From assembly GCF_021398735.1 (NCBI RefSeq), contig NZ_CP090349.1, positions 5,103,001-5,167,000 of the forward strand: a stretch of 64,000 bases of DNA. The letters run 5' to 3'. How positions within the stretch are numbered: the stretch's first letter is position 1; the number at the start of each line of letters is the position of its first letter. Below, piece by piece: positions 1-8,748 of this stretch. Below the pieces are notes generated by a model, which did not search any database, was not told the DNA's origin, and worked only from the letters and a program-made list of their open reading frames with translations. Both the position numbers and the translations under genes were made by a program. Source of the stretch: Methylobacterium oryzae. Its GTDB lineage: Bacteria > Pseudomonadota > Alphaproteobacteria > Rhizobiales > Beijerinckiaceae.

Positions 1-43
1 GAGCGGGACGGGTGACGGGGCGCGGGACACGGTGCGCGGCGCG

Positions 44-2389
44 ATGATCCGCGGGTTGGGGAGGTCCGGGATCGCGCGCCGCGTCCTCGTGGTCGGCGCG
101 ATCCCGATTCTCGTCGCGGCCGCCATCGCGCTGGGCGCCTGGATCCTGCTCTACGAGGCCGAGCGGGCCCGGACCGGCGCCGTGGTGGCGACGGAGACCG
201 CACAGACGCTGACGTCGATGAACCGGGCGCGGGCGGATGCCGTCAGCGGCGGCACCGCGCGGCGGGACGAGGCCGAGCGTCGCTTCGACGAGCGGGCCGC
301 CACGGCGGCCGGGCAGCTCGAACGCCTGGAGGGTCTCGCGCGCACGCGCGGCCAGTCGGCTCTCGTGGCGACCGTCACGGGCGATCTGAACTCGCAGGTG
401 ACGCGCATGCGCTCGCTCCTGCTCTCCGAGCGGACCGCGAACGCGACGATCGCCGATATGGCCCGGCGGGCGGACGCCCTGGTGGCCCTGACCGACGTTG
501 CGCGCCGGCGCCAGCAGCAGGACAACGCTCAGCTGATCGCCGTCCTGGCCGTCAAGGATGCCGAGCTGGAGCGGAACCAGGGCGTCGTCACGGCTCTCCG
601 GGAGCTCCGGGAGGCGATCAGCACCGCGGAGCTGAACCGGGCGCGCATCGGTCGCCCGGTCTTCCCGATCGAGTTCGATGAGCTCGCCGCCGACCTTCGG
701 CAGCTCGATGCGGTGGGCGACCGGCTACGCCGCGTCCTGCGGGTCGACGGCGAGGCGGGGGCGGCGGACCGGGCGACAAAGCTCCTGAAGGCGTACCGCG
801 ACCGGAGCCGGACCGAGGACGGCCTCAACAGGGTGCTCTCCGAGGGCTTCGAGCTGACCCGCGCGACCCAGGCCGGCCGCGTCCTGGTCGAGTGGTGCGA
901 CCAGCTCGTCCAAGTGAACGTCACCCGGCAGAACCGGCTGTACGAGGAGGTCGCGCTCCTGATCCGTCACTCGGTCCTCTCGAACGAGGCCGAGCTCTCC
1001 GCCCAGGACATCGCCCTCACGGCCCTGCGCCTGGCCCGGCGGACGGATGCGGCCCTGGCGCGCCGGGATACTGCGGAAGCGTCGCGGGTGCTGGAGGCGG
1101 GCGCGGAGCTGTCGGGCACGTCCCGGACGCTGCTCATCCCGGTGAGCATCCGGGACGAGATGGCGGAGGCGATCGACGGGTGGCGCACGCAGCTCGCCGC
1201 GACGATCGGGAAGATCGGCGAGCAGAACGAGACCATCGCCGACATGGACAGCCGCGCCGCCACGATGAGCGCCAACGCGCAGACCTTGAGCCGGGCCTTC
1301 ATCGACGATGCCGACCAGTTCGGCAGCGTGATCCGGCAGTTGCTGGTCGTGGGGGCGGTCGGCGCCCTGTGCCTGGGGATCGGCGCCGCCGCCGCGGTGG
1401 CGCGCTCGATCACCCGGCCGCTGCACGCGCTCCAGCACAGCATCGTCACCGCCGCCGCCGCGCCCGCCCCCGAGGATATCGGCCGCGACAGTCACCTGCT
1501 CACCCGACGCGACGAACTCGGCGACATCGCCAGGGCGACCAACGCGTTCCTGGAGCAGATCCGCCGCCGCGAAGCGGACCGGCGCAACGCCTCCCAGCGC
1601 GCCGACGACGCGCTCACGACCCTGCGGCAGGCCCAGGAGGACCTGATCCGCGCCGAACGGCTCGCCTCGCTCGGGCAGCTCGTGGCGGGCGTCTCGCACG
1701 AGATCAGCACCCCGCTCGGCATCGCCCTGACCACGGCGACGCAGGTCCAGTCCGACTCGGCGGCGTTCGCGCGCATGGTCGGGGACAACCAGCTCTCCCG
1801 GTCGCGGCTGACCCAGTATGCCGGGCGGATGCGGGAGGGCGCGCAGCTCCTGACCAGCAACCTGATGCGCGCGGCCGATCTCCTCTACAGCTTCAAGCAG
1901 GTGGCGGCCGATCAGGCCATCGAGGACCGCCGCCCGCTGAACCTCGCGGACTGGATCGACGAGCTCCTGAAGAGCCTGCGCGCCCTGGCGCGGCCGGGCC
2001 GCCACGTCTTCGAGGTCGACTGCCCGCCCGATCTCGTCGTCGACACCCTGCCGGGGATCCTGGCGCAGGTCGTCTCGAACGCCGTCAAGAACGCGATCGA
2101 GCACGGCTTCCAGGATCGGGAGGGCGGCCGCATCACCATCACGGGGATCCGGTCCGGGGACGGCATCGGCCTCTCCATCGCCGATGACGGGCGCGGCATC
2201 GACGGGGCCGACCTCGGCCGCGTGTTCGACCCGTTCTTCACGACGGCCCGCGCCCGCGGCGGCACGGGCCTGGGCCTGCACATCGTCCACAACCTCGTGG
2301 TGAACCGCCTCCAGGGGCGGGTCGAACTGCAGAGCAGCGCGGGTGCCGGCACGGTGCTGCGGCTGTGGCTACCGGAGCGGCTGGCATGA
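44..2389 (+). CDS. Membrane sensor histidine kinase, TorS-like, coupled to a UgpB-like binding protein
   Basis: A 781-aa inner-membrane histidine kinase. The first hydrophobic helix is at about residues 14-36, followed by a long helical periplasmic region and a second membrane helix near 430-455. A HAMP-like linker, a short coiled coil and the kinase core come next. The phospho-accepting His is about residue 552 in LVAGVSHEISTPLG, the N-box is SNAVKNAIEHGF (about 680), and the G-boxes are DDGRGID and GGTGLGLHIV. It has no receiver domain. It is clearly paralogous to the kinase at 5535-7862, with shared RADxLxxLTDxARxRQQ in the sensor and a shared STPLGIALTT kinase segment. ATG 44 is preferred to the in-frame GTG 32. 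The stop overlaps the next gene as ATGA, so the kinase and a periplasmic binding protein are probably made together. The sensor type (TorS/MCP-like helical bundle) is inferred from layout. Confidence 0.9.
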   Translation: MIRGLGRSGIARRVLVVGAIPILVAAAIALGAWILLYEAERARTGAVVATETAQTLTSMNRARADAVSGGTARRDEAERRFDERAATAAGQLERLEGLARTRGQSALVATVTGDLNSQVTRMRSLLLSERTANATIADMARRADALVALTDVARRRQQQDNAQLIAVLAVKDAELERNQGVVTALRELREAISTAELNRARIGRPVFPIEFDELAADLRQLDAVGDRLRRVLRVDGEAGAADRATKLLKAYRDRSRTEDGLNRVLSEGFELTRATQAGRVLVEWCDQLVQVNVTRQNRLYEEVALLIRHSVLSNEAELSAQDIALTALRLARRTDAALARRDTAEASRVLEAGAELSGTSRTLLIPVSIRDEMAEAIDGWRTQLAATIGKIGEQNETIADMDSRAATMSANAQTLSRAFIDDADQFGSVIRQLLVVGAVGALCLGIGAAAAVARSITRPLHALQHSIVTAAAAPAPEDIGRDSHLLTRRDELGDIARATNAFLEQIRRREADRRNASQRADDALTTLRQAQEDLIRAERLASLGQLVAGVSHEISTPLGIALTTATQVQSDSAAFARMVGDNQLSRSRLTQYAGRMREGAQLLTSNLMRAADLLYSFKQVAADQAIEDRRPLNLADWIDELLKSLRALARPGRHVFEVDCPPDLVVDTLPGILAQVVSNAVKNAIEHGFQDREGGRITITGIRSGDGIGLSIADDGRGIDGADLGRVFDPFFTTARARGGTGLGLHIVHNLVVNRLQGRVELQSSAGAGTVLRLWLPERLA

Positions 2390-3771
2390 GCGGCGCGACG
2401 CAACCCATCCGGCGCGGCGTCGGCCGCTCGAGGCTGCCGAGCGCCGGCCTGCTCATGACGCTGCTCGTCGGGCTATTCGTCGGGCTGCCCGCCGCGCTGC
2501 GCCCGCTGCCCGCCGCGGCCCTCACCGAGATCCAGTTCTGGCACGCCCTGGACGGGCCGAACGGCGAGCTGGTGACCCGCCTCGCCGACACCTTCAACGC
2601 CTCCCAGCCGGACTACCGGGTCGTGCCGGTCTACAAGGGCTCCTACGCCGAGACGATCAGCAGCGGCATCACGGCCTACCGCACCGGCGCGGCGCCGCAC
2701 CTGCTGCAGGTCTTCGAGGTCGGCAACGGCACCATGGCGGCCGCCGTCGGCGCCGTCAGATCCGTCGCCACCGTGATGCGGGAGGCCGGGCTCTCGGTGA
2801 CGCCCGAGGACTTCCTGCCGGTCGTCGCCACCAACTATCGGGATGCCGAGGGCGGGATGCTGTCGCTCCCCTTCAACGTCTCCTCGACGGTGATGTGGAT
2901 CAACCGCGACCGGTTCCGTCTGGCGGGACTCGACGCCAAGCAGCCCCCGGCGACTTGGCCCGAGGTCTTCGAGGCCGCGCGGCGGCTCAAGGCGGCGGAC
3001 GGCAAGCGGTGCGCCCTGTCCTCCGCCTGGCCGACCTGGGTGCATCTCGAGCAGCTGTCCGTCTGGCACGACCGGCCGCTCGCGACCCGTTCCAACGGCC
3101 TGGACGGCTACGATGCCGAACTCGTCTTCAACGGCCCGCTCCAGGTCCGCCACCTGCAGAACCTCGTCGACCTGAAGCGCGCGGGCGTGTTCGAGTACAA
3201 CGACCGCGTCAATCGCGGCGAGAGCCGGTTCGTCTCGGGCGACTGCGCGATCTTCCTCACCTCGTCCAGCCTGTACGGCAAGGTCGCCACCGCCGCCCGG
3301 TTCGACTGGACGGTCGTGCCCATGCCCTTCTATCCCGACGTCGTGCCGGAGCCGCAGAACGCGATCCTGGGCGGCGGCTCGCTCTACGTGATGCAGGGCA
3401 AGACAGCGGACGAGTACCGCGGCGTCGCCCGGTTCCTGGCCTTCCTGATGGACGGGCGGCAGCAGGCCGCGATGTACCGGAACACTGGCTACATCCCCAC
3501 CACGCGCGCCGCCTACGACGACGCGGTGGCGGAGGGCTTCTTCGAGCGGCACCCGCAGCTCCACGTCGCCGTGCAGGAACTCACCCGGCGGCCGCCGACA
3601 CGCAACACCGCCGGTCTGCGTCTGGGCAACATGCTGCAGATCCGGGACATCTGGGCCGAGGAACTGGAGGCGGCGCTCGACGGCGCGAAGGCGCCGCAGC
3701 GGGCCCTCGACGACGCCGTGGCGCGGGGCAATCAGGTGCTGCGGGTCTTCCAGCAGCGGACCAAGAAGTGA
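2386..3771 (+). CDS. Orphan periplasmic binding protein, UgpB-like (ABC family 1)
   Basis: A 461-aa exported solute-binding protein with an N-terminal signal segment ending near AAALTEIQFWHA. It resembles glycerol-3-phosphate/glycerophosphodiester binding protein UgpB along its whole length; landmarks are VPVYKGSYAETISSGI, YRTGAAPHLLQVFEVG, QNAILGGGSLYVMQGK and GLRLGNMLQIR. It starts inside the stop codon of the upstream kinase (ATGA). No permease or ATPase gene lies nearby, so it probably presents ligand to the kinase rather than feeding an importer, as TorT does for TorS or LuxP for LuxQ. The ligand is unknown; a glycerol-phosphate-type or sugar compound is the natural guess from family. 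Confidence 0.88.
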   Translation: MSGATQPIRRGVGRSRLPSAGLLMTLLVGLFVGLPAALRPLPAAALTEIQFWHALDGPNGELVTRLADTFNASQPDYRVVPVYKGSYAETISSGITAYRTGAAPHLLQVFEVGNGTMAAAVGAVRSVATVMREAGLSVTPEDFLPVVATNYRDAEGGMLSLPFNVSSTVMWINRDRFRLAGLDAKQPPATWPEVFEAARRLKAADGKRCALSSAWPTWVHLEQLSVWHDRPLATRSNGLDGYDAELVFNGPLQVRHLQNLVDLKRAGVFEYNDRVNRGESRFVSGDCAIFLTSSSLYGKVATAARFDWTVVPMPFYPDVVPEPQNAILGGGSLYVMQGKTADEYRGVARFLAFLMDGRQQAAMYRNTGYIPTTRAAYDDAVAEGFFERHPQLHVAVQELTRRPPTRNTAGLRLGNMLQIRDIWAEELEAALDGAKAPQRALDDAVARGNQVLRVFQQRTKK

Positions 3772-3794
3772 GCGTGGCGGGCGGTCGGCCCACA

Positions 3795-3886
3795 CCGTCA
3801 TCGCGAGCGCCGCGAAGCGACCCAGGGATGCGCGCCGTGAGTGAACGTGGCGCTGCTGGATTGCTTCGCTCCGCTCGCGAGGACGG
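3795..3886. repeat. 92-bp palindromic repeat, copy A
   Basis: Imperfect inverted repeat between two convergent binding-protein genes. The left arm begins CCGTCATCGCGAGCG and includes GCGAAGCGACCCA; the right arm runs GGATTGCTTCGCTCCGC to GAGGACGG and is the reverse complement with a few mismatches. A second copy of exactly the same length lies at 7988-8079 in the same orientation. It resembles the REP-like palindromic units scattered in genomes of this group, but the family name was not checked. Confidence 0.75.
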
Positions 3887-3900
3887 TGCTGTCGTTGCCG

Positions 3901-5538
3901 TCAGCGCGGGTCGCGGAACCGTACCGTCTCGAACAGGTGGCGGCCGAGGGGATCCATCGTCAGGCCGAGCACGTCGTCGCGGAGCGCCAGATGCACCTTG
4001 GTGTGGGCCAGGGGCACCCAGGGCATCGCGCGCCGGGCGATGGCCTGAGCCTGCCGGTACAGAGCCTGGCGCGCTTCCCGGTCGCCGGTTCGGCGGGCGG
4101 CCTCGACCAGCCGGTCGTAGGCCGGGTCGCACCAGCGGGCGAGGTTGGCGCCGCCGGTCTGGGCGGCCTTGCAGCCGAGCAGGACGTTCAGGAAGTTGTC
4201 CGGGTCGCCGTTGTCGCTCGTCCAGCCGTAGAGCATCAGCGTGGGCTCTCCGCCGTACAGGGCGGCGCGGTACGCGTTCCAGGGACGCGTGACCGGGCGC
4301 GCGCGGATGCCCACCTGCGCGAGGTCGGCCTGGATCATGTCGGCGACGCGCCGGCCATTCGGGTTGTAGGGTCGGCTGACTGGCGGATACCACAGATCCA
4401 CGTCGAAGCCGTCGGCGAGCCCGGCCTCGGCCAGCAGGCGCAGCGCCTCGCCGCGATCGAAGGGGGTGTCCGGCAGGTCCGCGTCGTGGGCCCAGATCCC
4501 GGGCGGCAGCGGCCCCTGCGCCAGGATCCCGGCGTCGCCGTAGACGCCCGCCACGATCGCCCGCCGGTCGATGGCGAGGTTGACCGCGCGCCGCACCCGG
4601 ACGTCGCCGAAGGGCGCGCGGGTCGTGTTGAGGGCGAGATAGGCGACGTTCAGCTCGGCCAGCGCGAGCAGCGTCAGGCCCGGCTCCGCCCGGATCGCGT
4701 CGAGGTCGCCGGTCGCCGGGAACGCCATGGCGTGGCACTCGCCGGCCCGCAGCTTGTTCAGCCGGACCGCCGCGTTCGGCGTGATCGCGAAGACAAGACC
4801 GTCGGGGCGCTCGCCCGGCTCGTTCCCGTCCGCGGCGCGGCGCCAGTAATCCGGGAAGGCGCGGTAGCGGAGGACCTGATCCGGCCGGTACCCCTCGAAG
4901 ACGAACGGGCCCGTCCCGATGGGCGCCCGGGCGAGGTCGTCCGACGCGTTGCCGGCCGCGAGGGCGGCCGCGTACTCGAGGGACAGGATGGCGCCGAAGG
5001 CCTGCGCGATGTTGGCGAGGAAGGTGGTGTCGGCCTCGCGCAACCGGAAGCGGACGTGGCGCGGATCCGGGGCGTCGACGGTCTCGATCAGGTCGGCGAG
5101 GCCGAGATCGTGGAAGTAGGTGAAGCCCTGCGCGGCGCCGTCGGGCCCGGAGCGCCGCTGCCGGGTGAACGAGAACACCACGTCGTCGGCGTTCAGGGCG
5201 CGCGTGGGGGTGAAGCGCGCGTTGGCGTGGAAGCGGACGCCGTCCCGCAGAGCGAAGACGTAGGTCCGGCCGTCTTCCGAGACCGTCCAGGATTCGGCGA
5301 GGGCCGGGCGGATCGTCGTGGTGCCGGGCACGAACTCCACGAGCGTATTGTAGACCTGCCACGCGGCGTTCATCGTGGTGGTGGTCGTGGCGCGGGCGGG
5401 ATCGAAGGTTTCCGGGCTGCCTTCCGAGCAGAACACGAAGGTGCGCGCCGATGCCGGGCCGTGCCCCAGGAGCACCGCCGAGATGAAGCCGGCCGCCAGG
5501 GCGCGCTGGCCGGCGCGGTATGCCGCGGCCGGCCTCAC
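3901..5538 (-). CDS. Orphan periplasmic binding protein, DppA-like (ABC family 5)
   Basis: A 545-aa exported oligopeptide-type binding protein with a signal peptide ending near PASARTFVFCSEG. It matches the dipeptide-binding protein DppA in many landmarks: CSEGSPETFDP, YNTLVEFVPGTT, LNADDVVFSFTRQ, PIGTGPFVFEGY, RPYNPNGRRVADMIQ, GWTSDNGDPDNF and VDPLGRHxFE-type C-terminus (MDPLGRHLFETV). It starts at a GTG that overlaps the upstream kinase stop as GTGA. There is no DppBCDF set nearby. The coupling to a kinase mirrors the UgpB-like pair at 44-3771, so a sensing role is inferred. DppA-type proteins are known to act as chemotaxis ligand presenters in enterobacteria, which makes this plausible but not proven. 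Confidence 0.88.
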   Translation of the reverse strand: MRPAAAYRAGQRALAAGFISAVLLGHGPASARTFVFCSEGSPETFDPARATTTTTMNAAWQVYNTLVEFVPGTTTIRPALAESWTVSEDGRTYVFALRDGVRFHANARFTPTRALNADDVVFSFTRQRRSGPDGAAQGFTYFHDLGLADLIETVDAPDPRHVRFRLREADTTFLANIAQAFGAILSLEYAAALAAGNASDDLARAPIGTGPFVFEGYRPDQVLRYRAFPDYWRRAADGNEPGERPDGLVFAITPNAAVRLNKLRAGECHAMAFPATGDLDAIRAEPGLTLLALAELNVAYLALNTTRAPFGDVRVRRAVNLAIDRRAIVAGVYGDAGILAQGPLPPGIWAHDADLPDTPFDRGEALRLLAEAGLADGFDVDLWYPPVSRPYNPNGRRVADMIQADLAQVGIRARPVTRPWNAYRAALYGGEPTLMLYGWTSDNGDPDNFLNVLLGCKAAQTGGANLARWCDPAYDRLVEAARRTGDREARQALYRQAQAIARRAMPWVPLAHTKVHLALRDDVLGLTMDPLGRHLFETVRFRDPR

Positions 5539-7862
5539 GGCGTCCGGATCGCGCCGGTCCGCGGCCGGGCGGCCGCTCCAGCACCCTGGGCGGGAAAGTC
5601 GACCTGCACGACGGTCCCCTGGCCGGGCTCGCTGCTGACCGCGATGCGGCCGCCGAGCTTGGCGGTCACGAGATTGTGGACGATGTGCATGCCGAGCCCC
5701 GTGCTGCCGGCGCTGCGGGCCGTCGTGAAGAACGGGTCGAAGATCCGGTCGAGGTGCTCCGGCGGGATGCCCTGACCGGTGTCGCGGACCTCCATCCGCA
5801 CGAGGCCGCCCTCCCGCTCCGACACATCCACGGTGATCCGGCCCGGCTCGCCCGCCCGGAACCCGTGCACGACCGCGTTCGCGATGAGGTTGGTCACGAT
5901 CTGCGCGAGCACGCCGGGATTGGTGTCGATGACGAGGTCCGCGGGGCAGGCGCGCTCCACCGTATGGCCGCCCTTGCGCAGCATCGGCCTGAGGCTCGCC
6001 AGCAGGTCGTCGAGCCAGGTCGCCAGCACGACGCTGCGGCTCTCGTCGCTGACGCGGTCCACCGCGACCTGCTTGAAGCCCTGGACGAGGTCGGCGGCCC
6101 GGGTGAGATTCGTGCAGAGCAGGGTGGCGCCCTCCTCGACCCGGTCGACGAAGTGGTTCAGCCGGGACCGCGACAGCGTGCCGGCAGACAGGCCGGTGCG
6201 GAAGGCCCGCGCCTCGTCGCTCATGAGCGTCCCGGTGGTGAGCGCGATGCCCAGCGGCGTGTTGATCTCGTGGGCGACCCCGGCCACGAGCTGCCCGAGG
6301 GAGGCGAGCTTCTCGGCCCGGACGAGGTTGTCCTGGGTCCGGCGCAGCTCGACCAGGGCGACGTCCGCCTGATCCTTGGCCCGGCGCAGCGCGCCTTCCC
6401 GGCGGGTGATCTCGGAGACGAACACCGCGGTGGCGCGGGCGATGTCGCCGAGCTCGTCCCGGCGCGCCGTGCCCCGCACGGCCGCCCCCGCCGGGTTACC
6501 GGTCAGCATGACCATGTCGCCCTGGAGGGCGCGCAACGGCACCAGGATCGAGCGGGCGACGAGGATCACGACCAGCGCGCCGAACAGCAGGAGCCCGGCC
6601 GCGCCGGCGAGCAGGATCCGCTGGATGACGATGCCGGACCGGTCGGCGTCCTCCACGAAGGCGTCGTTGAGCGCCTTGGCGCTGTCGATCATCGTCGCGG
6701 CGAGCCCGTCCATCGCGACGATCATGGCGTTCTGCTGCCGCAGGCCCCCGATGGTGGTGGTGAGGCGCCCGCGCCACCCGTCGAGGGCCTGGACCATCTC
6801 GGCCTGGATCAGCGGCGAGATCGGCAGCGAGGCGGCGCTCCGGGCGAGGCGCTCGCCCTCGTCGCGCATCCGCTCGGCGAGGGCCGCGTCCCGGTGCAGG
6901 AGGGCGCCCGCGGTGCGCGGCCCCAGCTTGAGGGTGCTGATCGCGACGTTCTGGGTGGCGCGCTCGATCTCGTTGGCCTCCACGGAATAGGCCAGCAGCT
7001 GCGCCACCTCGTCGTGCAGGCTCTCCTGGCCGGACGTCTCGATCTTCAAGGTGCGCTCGATCCAGGCGTCGAGCCTCGCGCGGAGGTCCGGCTTCGACCC
7101 CGCCGTCTCGGCGGTGAGCGCGTCGAGGGCCTCCGCGTCGGCGTCCCGGCCGTCGGCCCGCAGCGCCGCCGCGAGGTCGCGGCTGGCGGCGCGGAAGAGG
7201 CCCTGCGCGCGCGGGCCGTCGCCCTCCGAGACCGCCGCTCCGGCGGGGCCGGCCGCGGGCGCATCGCTCCGGGCCGCGGCCTGGGCGGCGAGCACGGCGC
7301 TCTCCGCGCTCCGGGCTCGCAGGGCGTTGAGGCGGGCGACGAGGCCCCGGGCGACCCGCAGCGCCTCGACCTTCTCGGCCGTCGAGCGCGCGAGGTCGGC
7401 GTTCGAGGCCTGCTGCCGCAGGCGCGCCCGGTCGGTGAGGTCGATCAGGGTGTCGGCCCGCTGCGTCATCTCGCGGATCAGGCCGTCATTCTCCCGGGTC
7501 CGGCGGACGAAGGCGTCCATCTCGCCCCGGTAGCCGGCCAGCGCCCGCTCTACCGAGGCGGTCCGCGCGCGCTGCTCGTCGATGCGGGCGAAGCCGGCGA
7601 GCCGGCCGAGGCCGGCCTCGGCCCGTGCCGTCAGGCTGGCGAAGCGCTCGGCGTAGGCGGGCCGGTCCTGCGCGTCCGCGGCGGCGTACTGGTCGCGGAC
7701 CAGGCGGGCGGTGGCGATGTCGTGGTACACGTCGGCGGCCAGGACCGCGCCGCGCCGGGCGCGCTCCTCCTGCGCCAGGAGGAGCCAGCCGGCCATGGCG
7801 ATCGCGCCGGCGGCGAGGATCGGCACGCCACCGACCAGGGCGATCTTGGGTCCAACCCGCAT
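5535..7862 (-). CDS. Membrane sensor histidine kinase, TorS-like, coupled to a DppA-like binding protein
   Basis: A 775-aa paralogue of the kinase at 44-2389. ATG 7862 (MRVGPKIALVGGVPIL) is chosen because a membrane helix starts there; the open frame continues upstream through a repeat element and is not coding. Layout is helix 1 at about 6-27, a long helical sensor region, helix 2 near 415-440 (ILLAGAAGLLLFGALVVILV), a HAMP-like linker, and a HisKA domain with His about 531 in VAGVAHEINTPLG. ATPase boxes are TNLIANAVVHGF, DTGQGIP and GSTGLGMHIVHNLV. There is no receiver domain, so a separate regulator is needed; the OmpR-type gene at 8749-9513 is the nearest candidate. The stop overlaps the GTG of the DppA-like gene. 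Confidence 0.9.
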   Translation of the reverse strand: MRVGPKIALVGGVPILAAGAIAMAGWLLLAQEERARRGAVLAADVYHDIATARLVRDQYAAADAQDRPAYAERFASLTARAEAGLGRLAGFARIDEQRARTASVERALAGYRGEMDAFVRRTRENDGLIREMTQRADTLIDLTDRARLRQQASNADLARSTAEKVEALRVARGLVARLNALRARSAESAVLAAQAAARSDAPAAGPAGAAVSEGDGPRAQGLFRAASRDLAAALRADGRDADAEALDALTAETAGSKPDLRARLDAWIERTLKIETSGQESLHDEVAQLLAYSVEANEIERATQNVAISTLKLGPRTAGALLHRDAALAERMRDEGERLARSAASLPISPLIQAEMVQALDGWRGRLTTTIGGLRQQNAMIVAMDGLAATMIDSAKALNDAFVEDADRSGIVIQRILLAGAAGLLLFGALVVILVARSILVPLRALQGDMVMLTGNPAGAAVRGTARRDELGDIARATAVFVSEITRREGALRRAKDQADVALVELRRTQDNLVRAEKLASLGQLVAGVAHEINTPLGIALTTGTLMSDEARAFRTGLSAGTLSRSRLNHFVDRVEEGATLLCTNLTRAADLVQGFKQVAVDRVSDESRSVVLATWLDDLLASLRPMLRKGGHTVERACPADLVIDTNPGVLAQIVTNLIANAVVHGFRAGEPGRITVDVSEREGGLVRMEVRDTGQGIPPEHLDRIFDPFFTTARSAGSTGLGMHIVHNLVTAKLGGRIAVSSEPGQGTVVQVDFPAQGAGAAARPRTGAIRTP

Positions 7863-7987
7863 CCGCGTCCCGACATAGGGGTCCGGCAGCAACTTAAGGC
7901 CGTGCCGGAGAGCGGTGCAATCGGGCGGCGTTCCGGCGACCGGATCACCCGGTGTCCGCGCGCAGTCTTCGGTCGCTGCCGCCCGCT

Positions 7988-8079
7988 CCGTCATCGCGCG
8001 CGCAGCGAAGCGACCCAGGGCTGCGCGCGTCCGGCCGATACGGCGCCGCCGGATCGCTTCGCTGCGCGCGCAGAGACGG
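7988..8079. repeat. 92-bp palindromic repeat, copy B
   Basis: Second copy of the element at 3795-3886, with the same length and orientation. The left arm begins CCGTCATCGCGCGCGCAGCG; the right arm runs GGATCGCTTCGCTGCGC to AGAGACGG. It lies about 125 bp upstream of the second kinase start, so the two copies enclose the kinase/DppA-like pair. The central 20-30 bases differ between copies while both arms are conserved. Confidence 0.75.
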
Positions 8080-8106
8080 CGTCGAAGCCATCCGCCACGG
8101 GTGGTC

Positions 8107-8322
8107 TCAGCGATGTCGGGATCGGGGCGGCCGCGGGTCCGGGCCGGCCAGCACGGCATCCTGCGCGTCACGCGCGCGATCGCGCGGCGCCGGCACGCCG
8201 AACCGCTCGGCGCAGGTCGGCAGGCGCCGCGGAGCGCGTTCTCCGCCGTGCAGCATGCGGCGCAGCGCGCCGAGCAGGTCGGGATCTTCGTCGGCACCGG
8301 GGTCGTCGCTGAAGTGCGGCAT
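8107..8322 (-). CDS. Small hypothetical protein, 71 aa
   Basis: A short, charged, soluble protein (MPHFSDDPGADEDPDLLG start) with an acidic N-terminus and a basic, Arg/Pro-rich tail. No domain is recognised. It begins 15 bases after the stop of the small secreted protein upstream, with a GAGGGG sequence ahead of ATG 8322, so the two may form a mini-operon. High G+C leaves many false frames open here, and the tail looks like low-complexity read-through, so the call is moderate to weak. Confidence 0.4.
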   Translation of the reverse strand: MPHFSDDPGADEDPDLLGALRRMLHGGERAPRRLPTCAERFGVPAPRDRARDAQDAVLAGPDPRPPRSRHR

Positions 8323-8337
8323 GGCGGTTCGCGCCCC

Positions 8338-8607
8338 TCATCGACGGCCGGGCGCGGCGTCGACCGCGATGAGCCGGACGCGACGGCCCGCCGGGTCGCC
8401 GACCGGGCCGGCACCCGCGCAGGCGCCGGGCGGGTACGGCCAGGCCGCCCCGCCACAGGCGGCGCCGTCACGGGCCGCCGCGGAGGCTTTTGCGCCCCCG
8501 CTGGCCTGCATCGGCACCGTGCTGGCCGCTTGGGTCCAGCCGACGAGCGCCAGGACGCAGAGCGTGCCGAAAGCCGCGGCCGACGAGGTACCGATCACGT
8601 GTCGCAT
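8338..8607 (-). CDS. Small exported protein, 89 aa, unknown function
   Basis: It starts at ATG 8607 behind a strong Shine-Dalgarno (CGGAGGA, 6 bases upstream). The N-terminus MRHVIGTSSAAAFGTLCVLALVGWTQA is cut short here to its gist: a positive start, a hydrophobic core and an AxA-type cleavage region near residue 28. The mature part is short, Ala/Gly rich and contains two cysteines in AACGGAAWPYPPGAC. No family is recognised. It lies downstream of a perfect 9-bp inverted repeat (8706-8733) that could control it. Confidence 0.55.
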   Translation of the reverse strand: MRHVIGTSSAAAFGTLCVLALVGWTQAASTVPMQASGGAKASAAARDGAACGGAAWPYPPGACAGAGPVGDPAGRRVRLIAVDAAPGRR

Positions 8608-8705
8608 GGCCCGTCCTCCGGGCACTTGCGGCCCTCGGTCCTGCCACGCTGATAGGGACGCTCCGTACCGCGGATATTGCTTTCAGCCCGATCTGGAGCG
8701 TGAAT

Positions 8706-8733
8706 TGTTGCGTCACCCCATCACGACGCAACA
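8706..8733. promoter_or_regulatory. Inverted repeat TGTTGCGTC-N10-GACGCAACA
   Basis: Two perfect 9-bp arms separated by 10 bases, in the 140 bp between the response-regulator gene's end and the start of the small exported protein. There is no T-run on either side, so an operator is more likely than a terminator. The adjacent OmpR-type regulator is an obvious candidate binder, although OmpR-family sites are usually direct repeats. Confidence 0.45.
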
Positions 8734-8748
8734 TTGATCCGGGTCGCA

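Noticed and set aside
725..2290. 521-aa open frame on the minus strand opposite the first kinase
   Set aside because: It is an Arg/Ala/Asp-rich antisense shadow of a well-supported kinase, caused by high G+C; no domain is recognisable.
3581..5584. 667-aa minus-strand frame over the DppA-like gene
   Set aside because: A different frame of the same strand as the DppA-like gene, with Arg/Pro/Gly-rich sequence and no motif.
7863..8471. N-terminal extension of the second kinase
   Set aside because: The open frame runs through the palindromic repeat, lacks homology to the first kinase and puts 200 Arg-rich residues before the first membrane helix.
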